In this document: in pieces, positions 63,678 through 64,000 of the stretch
Layout of the letters: every line of letters starts with the position of its first letter
How positions within the stretch are numbered: the first letter of the stretch is position 1
NCBI RefSeq assembly: GCF_900199405.1
Contig: NZ_LT963430.1
Span: forward strand, 2,511,605 to 2,575,604
DNA from: Beduinella massiliensis
GTDB lineage: Bacteria > Bacillota > Clostridia > Christensenellales > Aristaeellaceae
Length of the DNA stretch: 64,000 bases
Direction: 5' to 3'
The notes under the pieces: generated by a model
Seen by the model: only the letters and a program-made list of their open reading frames with translations
What the model was told of the DNA's origin: nothing
Database searches by the model: none
Translations under genes and position numbers: made by a program

Positions 63678-64000
63678 TCATTCTGCGCCTGCAAGGCGCG
63701 CTTTTGTGTCCTCCGGAAGGAGCGGAAAGAGCCGCTCGAGCAGGCGCTGCGGCAGCTCGTTCAACGACGCGCCCATCCCCGACGCGCCCGTCGATTCCGG
63801 AAGCTCGATTTCCACGGCCTCCGCCCCTGCGACGTCGATTTGCGCCGTACCCTTCAGGATGCGCTTTCCCCCGCAGGAAAGGTCAACGTCCAGGGTTTCG
63901 TTCAGGCGGACGTCCTCGGCCGCTTCGCCTGATACGGCTTCCGCGCGCTCCTTCACGGTGAGGCTGACATCGCCCAGCCCCAGCATCTGTACCGCGGGGT
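63678..64000 (-). CDS. Partial gene, C-terminal part of an unknown protein
   Basis: At least 107 residues read in frame to the window edge without a stop, so the start lies outside. The visible part is acidic and beta-rich (VSLTVKERAEAV, VDLSCGGKRILKGTAQID) and ends in a helical segment LNELPQRLLERLFPLLPED. I see no known domain. It precedes the secreted-protein gene on the same strand. Confidence 0.6.
   Translation of the reverse strand, partial: PAVQMLGLGDVSLTVKERAEAVSGEAAEDVRLNETLDVDLSCGGKRILKGTAQIDVAGAEAVEIELPESTGASGMGASLNELPQRLLERLFPLLPEDTKARLAGAE

Overview
The window comes from a GC-rich (about 60%) Gram-positive, probably spore-forming clostridium. The Firmicutes gene order gerM-rph-rdgB-yfcE and secG-rnr, RqcH with its D97/R98 pair, a CotH-type kinase, an LTA-synthase-like enzyme and strong TTGNNN-17-TATAAT promoters all fit. 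I would guess a Christensenellales-like gut lineage, but the sequence alone does not prove that.

Layout. 0-0.6 kb: a tRNA operon (Arg, His, Gln, Lys) on the minus strand with a perfect promoter and a terminator. 0.7-13.6 kb: housekeeping genes, namely a GerM / RNase PH-RdgB fusion / phosphodiesterase operon divergent from rqcH, then a methyltransferase, VOC and GNAT proteins, enolase, a cysteine hydrolase and a large Lhr helicase. 13.6-14.2 kb: a four-repeat CRISPR mini-array of subtype I-C appearance without cas genes. 14.2-18.3 kb: a Cys-rich, possibly coat-related protein and a three-gene operon with a ZorA/ZorB-like (MotA/MotB-type) motor pair. 18.5-26.6 kb: MarR, sugar isomerase, glmM, rnr, secG, rpsI-rplM and a membrane protein. 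26.7-28.4 kb: an ABC-type ATPase plus DUF4435/TOPRIM pair resembling the PARIS (AriA/AriB) anti-phage system. 28.5-39.1 kb: a small hypothetical coupled to an ABC-F protein, a GH29 fucosidase with a damaged start codon, an orphan sensor kinase, a P-loop ATPase, and a three-gene chaperone operon (lidless Hsp70, DUF5685-type protein, J-TPR protein). 39-45.5 kb: LTA-synthase-like enzyme, PepV-type dipeptidase, MATE exporter, TetR-CPBP protease operon. 45.6-57.1 kb: a sugar-uptake and sensing locus. One operon carries solute-binding protein, two permeases and an aldo/keto reductase; a second carries a membrane-anchored solute-binding protein, a YesN-type regulator and a cysteine desulfidase; divergent from it lie a UroD-family protein and a YesM-type kinase. 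57-64 kb: flotillin, a second sugar isomerase, a zinc-ribbon membrane protein, CotH and two secreted or hypothetical proteins, the last cut by the window end.

How parts work together. The sugar locus looks like one regulon: YesM-like kinase and YesN-like regulator, with tandem ATGAC half-sites 23 bp apart upstream of both solute-binding protein genes. No transporter ATPase is encoded here, so a shared ATPase elsewhere is expected. Defence-like elements (CRISPR array, Zor-like motor, PARIS-like pair) are spread over 15 kb among housekeeping genes rather than sitting in an obvious mobile island; no transposase or integrase was seen. The strongest candidates for undescribed biology are the Zor-like motor with its small third membrane protein, the lidless-Hsp70 operon, and the compact PARIS-like pair.
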